Shown here piece by piece: positions 12,339 through 14,421 of a stretch of 14,421 bases of DNA (the first letter of the stretch is position 1; each line of letters opens with the position of its first letter). The stretch spans positions 1 through 14,421 of the forward strand of contig JBNKDD010000140.1 in the NCBI GenBank assembly GCA_050288085.1, in the 5' to 3' direction. The notes beneath the pieces were generated by a model. It was given only the letters and a program-made list of their open reading frames with translations, had not been told where the DNA came from and made no database searches. The DNA is from JBNKDD01 sp050288085 (lineage in GTDB: Bacteria > Chloroflexota > Anaerolineae > Aggregatilineales > UBA3940). Made by a program: the position numbers and the translations under genes.

Positions 12339-13280
12339 TCCTTGATTGCACTCGAAGCTGAACAATCCCGGCTGGCTGGTGTTACCGGCTTCATCCTCCA
12401 GCGTCACCGAGAGCGTAACTTGCCGGTTCCCACAAGGGAAAATCTGGAAGGCTACCGCCTCAATCGGCCCGTCCACATCAACTTCGAACTCTGGAAACGT
12501 GCCATATACCGCCTCAAACCGGGCAATGAACACATCCCTCTCGGCATCTGTGAAGTTCAAGGTGCCGGTCGTATTTTCTGCACCAACCACTTCCGGGAAG
12601 GTAATGGTGGTAATTCGGGGGGTGGTGGCCGGTTGGGGTTGGGTGGGTATATCTTCTGTCACCGGCACATCTGACAGCGCCACGGACGGTTCGACATATT
12701 TAGCCTCCAGCCAACCGGTCGTGGACGACAGCGGCTGGAACACCTGCAACCAGACACCATCGCTTGTCCGGGCCATGATCTCAAATTCCGTTTCGATGTC
12801 TGCCGTCCCGGCAATGTTATAGATATAACCAGGGCCATCGAAGACCTGTACCTGTCCCGCCGTGATCGCCGCCGTTCCGACCGGGCCAGCGGGCGTTTCA
12901 GTCGGCGTGGGGAGAGTCTCTTCTGTCCCCTCATCGGGCAGTGGGGCTTCTGCGGCTGCTTCTTCTGCCATTATCTCAGCCGGGGGTACTTCAACCGTTG
13001 GCGTAGCGAGTGGTTCAGCGGTGGCCTCAGCCAATGACAACGCCTCGTCACCGGTCAGGAAGATCACCGCCACCGGCATACTACAGGCAAAAATCCACAT
13101 GACTCCGCCGACCACCCCAACCAATACCCGGTTTAAGCGAGACGGGTTCGGCATGTTAAACCGGAGGGAGCCAAGCGCAAACGCCCCCCAAAAAGCGGTG
13201 GTCAATAAGGCGGCTCCAACAAACAACAGGAACAACAACAGGACAATCAGCGGGATCAGAATTATGAGTGGACTTTCCAA
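12333..13280 (-). CDS. Membrane protein with extracytoplasmic SH3b domain
   Basis: This 315-residue protein is read from TTG at 13280 with CCGGAG seven bases upstream. Two long hydrophobic segments (PLIILIPLIVLLLFLLFVG with AALLTTAFWGAFALG, and RVLVGVVGGVMWIFACSMPVAVIFL) anchor it. A Glu/Ala/Thr/Pro-rich linker of about 60 residues follows. An SH3b domain comes next: VQVFDGPGYIYNIAGTADIETEFEIMAR, then DGVWLQVF and TGWLEAKYVEPS. A Pro/Thr linker then leads to a C-terminal beta-rich domain of about 80 residues with two cysteines (FPCGNRQ and FECNQ). SH3b domains usually bind cell-wall peptides or serve as surface sensors; the specific role is unknown. Its TAA overlaps the stop of the selenoprotein gene, and it is divergent from the ADP-ribosylglycohydrolase gene. 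Confidence 0.82.
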   Translation of the reverse strand: MESPLIILIPLIVLLLFLLFVGAALLTTAFWGAFALGSLRFNMPNPSRLNRVLVGVVGGVMWIFACSMPVAVIFLTGDEALSLAEATAEPLATPTVEVPPAEIMAEEAAAEAPLPDEGTEETLPTPTETPAGPVGTAAITAGQVQVFDGPGYIYNIAGTADIETEFEIMARTSDGVWLQVFQPLSSTTGWLEAKYVEPSVALSDVPVTEDIPTQPQPATTPRITTITFPEVVGAENTTGTLNFTDAERDVFIARFEAVYGTFPEFEVDVDGPIEAVAFQIFPCGNRQVTLSVTLEDEAGNTSQPGLFSFECNQGS

Positions 13281-13313
13281 GAGCGACTCCGGTTAGCGAT
13301 CTCAAGTACCCCG

Positions 13314-13328
13314 ATTATACAATTGTAT
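13314..13328. promoter_or_regulatory. Divergent regulatory region: minus-strand -10 box and 12-bp palindrome
   Basis: The interval between the SH3b (minus) and ADP-ribosylglycohydrolase (plus) genes contains TATAAT on the minus strand (13319-13314). Overlapping it is the perfect palindrome ATACAATTGTAT (13317-13328), which also supplies TACAAT on the plus strand. The -35 boxes are weak on both strands. The palindrome could be an operator acting on both genes. Confidence 0.4.
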
Positions 13329-13356
13329 CGATGATGAGAACAGAAAAGGATCAAAC

Positions 13357-14199
13357 ATGTTATTAGAGCTAGCAATTGGCGATGCTTACGGCGCTGGTTT
13401 TGAGTATGCCAGTGTCTACCTGATCAGGCAATTCAACGACTTGAGCCACTATGTGCACCATCCCCGGCATAAGGCAATCCGGCCCGGCATGTACACCGAT
13501 GACACCCAGATGAGCATCGCTGTCGCCGAGGCAATTATCTCCGGCGAGAGATGGACATCACGCATGCTGGCTGACAAATTCGTCGAGTGCTTCAAACGCG
13601 ATCAGCGCACCGGCTACGCCAGTGGGTTTTACGGATTCCTGCTCGATGTTCAGGACGGCACAGATTTCCTTGAACGGATTCGACCCAACAGCGATAAAAG
13701 CGGCGCGGCGATGCGGGCCGGGCCAGTCGGTGTCTACCCTACCCCGGAGGAGGTGATCAAGCGCTGCCGGATACAGGCCGCCATTACGCACAACACCCCC
13801 GATGGAATCAACGCCGCCTGCGCCGCCGCCCTGATGACCCATTACTTCCTCTACCGGCATGGCCCAAAAGCCGAGCTTGCCGATTTCATTCATAGATATG
13901 TCCCCGGCGACTGGCCAATATCCTGGGAGGGCAAGGTCAAATCAAAAGGATGGATGAGCGTCCGGGCAGCAATCACCGCCGTGATGCGGAACGACTCGAT
14001 GAGCACCCTGCTCCAGGATTGTATCGCCTTTACGGGGGACGTGGACACCGTCGCAACGATAGCATTGGCGGCAGCATCAGGCAGTGACGAGGTCAAGCAG
14101 GATTTACCCCAACACCTGATAGACATGCTAGAGAACGGGCCGTATGGACGGGACTATCTGATCGCCCTGGATCGTAAGCTGCTCCAGACGATCCGCTAA
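13357..14199 (+). CDS. ADP-ribosylglycohydrolase family protein
   Basis: This 280-residue protein shows the ADP-ribosylglycohydrolase pattern in order: AIGDAYGAGFE at the N-terminus, YTDDTQMS (T47, D48, D49, T50, the first metal-binding set), GYASGFYGF, SGAAMRAGPVG, ITHNTPDGINAA, and AFTGDVDTVATIALAAAS (D228, D230, T231, the second metal-binding set). The family hydrolyses ADP-ribose from proteins or from small or nucleic acid targets with two Mg or Mn ions. The length is typical and all key metal ligands are present. One variation is GDVDT where many members have GDTDT or GDADS. The ATG at 13357 follows AAAAGGATCAA, an acceptable ribosome binding site. The substrate cannot be told from sequence. 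It is divergent from the SH3b gene, and a hairpin directly follows its stop. Confidence 0.93.
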   Translation: MLLELAIGDAYGAGFEYASVYLIRQFNDLSHYVHHPRHKAIRPGMYTDDTQMSIAVAEAIISGERWTSRMLADKFVECFKRDQRTGYASGFYGFLLDVQDGTDFLERIRPNSDKSGAAMRAGPVGVYPTPEEVIKRCRIQAAITHNTPDGINAACAAALMTHYFLYRHGPKAELADFIHRYVPGDWPISWEGKVKSKGWMSVRAAITAVMRNDSMSTLLQDCIAFTGDVDTVATIALAAASGSDEVKQDLPQHLIDMLENGPYGRDYLIALDRKLLQTIR

Positions 14200-14237
14200 G
14201 TTGGGCCAGACATTAGATTTTAAATCAATGGCCCAAC
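14200..14237 (+). terminator. Hairpin directly after ADP-ribosylglycohydrolase gene
   Basis: GTTGGGCCA (14200-14208) and TGGCCCAAC (14229-14237) form a perfect 9-bp stem. An inner GATTT/AAATC pairing lies in the loop. The hairpin begins on the base after the stop codon. No run of Ts follows, so it may terminate weakly or protect the 3' end of the message. Confidence 0.45.
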
Positions 14238-14243
14238 TGTATC

Positions 14244-14308
14244 GGAACAAGTAAGGTTTTGAGGCCGTTCGAAAACCGAAGGTTTTCCCAAATCCATTAT
14301 CTTGTTCC
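14244..14308. other. Nested inverted repeats of unknown function
   Basis: Outer arms GGAACAAG (14244-14251) and CTTGTTCC (14301-14308) enclose a tight hairpin, GAAAACC-GAA-GGTTTTC (14271-14287). An upstream GGTTTT (14255-14260) could pair with the same AAAACC as an alternative. The arrangement could be a leader-type RNA switch for the next gene or a degenerate mobile-element end. Nothing identifies it. Confidence 0.35.
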
Positions 14309-14408
14309 ACTTAGCCGGTCACTTGCTCAAGAGTTTTGGAAAGCAGACAGCAACCTCGCTATTATCACGGATTGGATTGAGGCCGTTTAGCTGACAAACT
14401 TCACGTTC

Positions 14409-14416
14409 AAAGGAGG
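14409..14416 (+). promoter_or_regulatory. Strong ribosome binding site of a gene beyond the right edge
   Basis: AAAGGAGG stands 5 bases from the end of the window. A start codon should lie within the first few bases after it. Positions 14238-14408 hold no convincing open reading frame, only the inverted repeats and an 11-nt direct repeat (TTGAGGCCGTT at 14259 and 14377). Confidence 0.6.
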
Positions 14417-14421
14417 AATAA

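Noticed and set aside
4925..14199. A functional pairing of the TIR protein with the ADP-ribosylglycohydrolase
   Set aside because: Both act on NAD-derived chemistry, but they are about 8 kb apart with several independent and opposing transcription units between them, so proximity gives no real support.

Overview
The window looks like a chromosomal segment of a moderately GC-rich bacterium. The mix of genes suggests Chloroflexota (Anaerolineae-like): a MoxR/DUF58/BatA operon, threonine-, glutamate- and proline-rich lipoprotein linkers, a small SH3b membrane protein, a GxxExxY gene, a RAYT-like transposase and frequent non-ATG starts. This assignment is inference; there is no rRNA or marker gene.

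Layout. Positions 1-692 hold the 3' end of a polytopic membrane protein, perhaps a GT87/DUF2029-type glycosyltransferase. From 731 to 9182 all genes run on the + strand and form a MoxR/von Willebrand factor A locus. Its genes, in order, are a DUF4175-like coiled-coil membrane protein, a lipoprotein, the MoxR AAA+ ATPase, four tiny single-span membrane proteins (three of them tandem paralogues), a TIR-domain protein, a DUF58 protein and a BatA-like vWA membrane protein. A 486-bp element with 34-nt inverted ends carrying a GxxExxY gene sits between the DUF58 and BatA genes. After this come a solitary Y1 transposase flanked by inverted REP-like hairpins (about 9222-9725), a lipoprotein alpha/beta hydrolase (9810-10850), and two small minus-strand genes: an unrecognised one and a stand-alone CBM48 domain. 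A membrane-anchored thioredoxin-like gene (11853-12338) follows. It is interrupted by an in-frame TGA exactly where the first active-site cysteine should be and is best read as a selenoprotein with a UxxC motif. The window ends with a minus-strand SH3b membrane protein, a plus-strand ADP-ribosylglycohydrolase, and a hairpin-rich stretch leading to a strong ribosome binding site at the right edge.

How the genes may work together. MoxR ATPases paired with DUF58 and BatA-type vWA proteins are generally thought to be chaperone-like modules acting on metal-binding or membrane complexes. Here the pair is split by a TIR protein and an expanded set of roughly 45-residue membrane peptides. This raises the possibility of an envelope-stress or defence variant in which a NAD-acting TIR effector is controlled by a MoxR/vWA module. 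That is a hypothesis from gene order only. The other strong candidate for novelty is the thioredoxin selenoprotein, which ordinary gene calling would split into two fragments.
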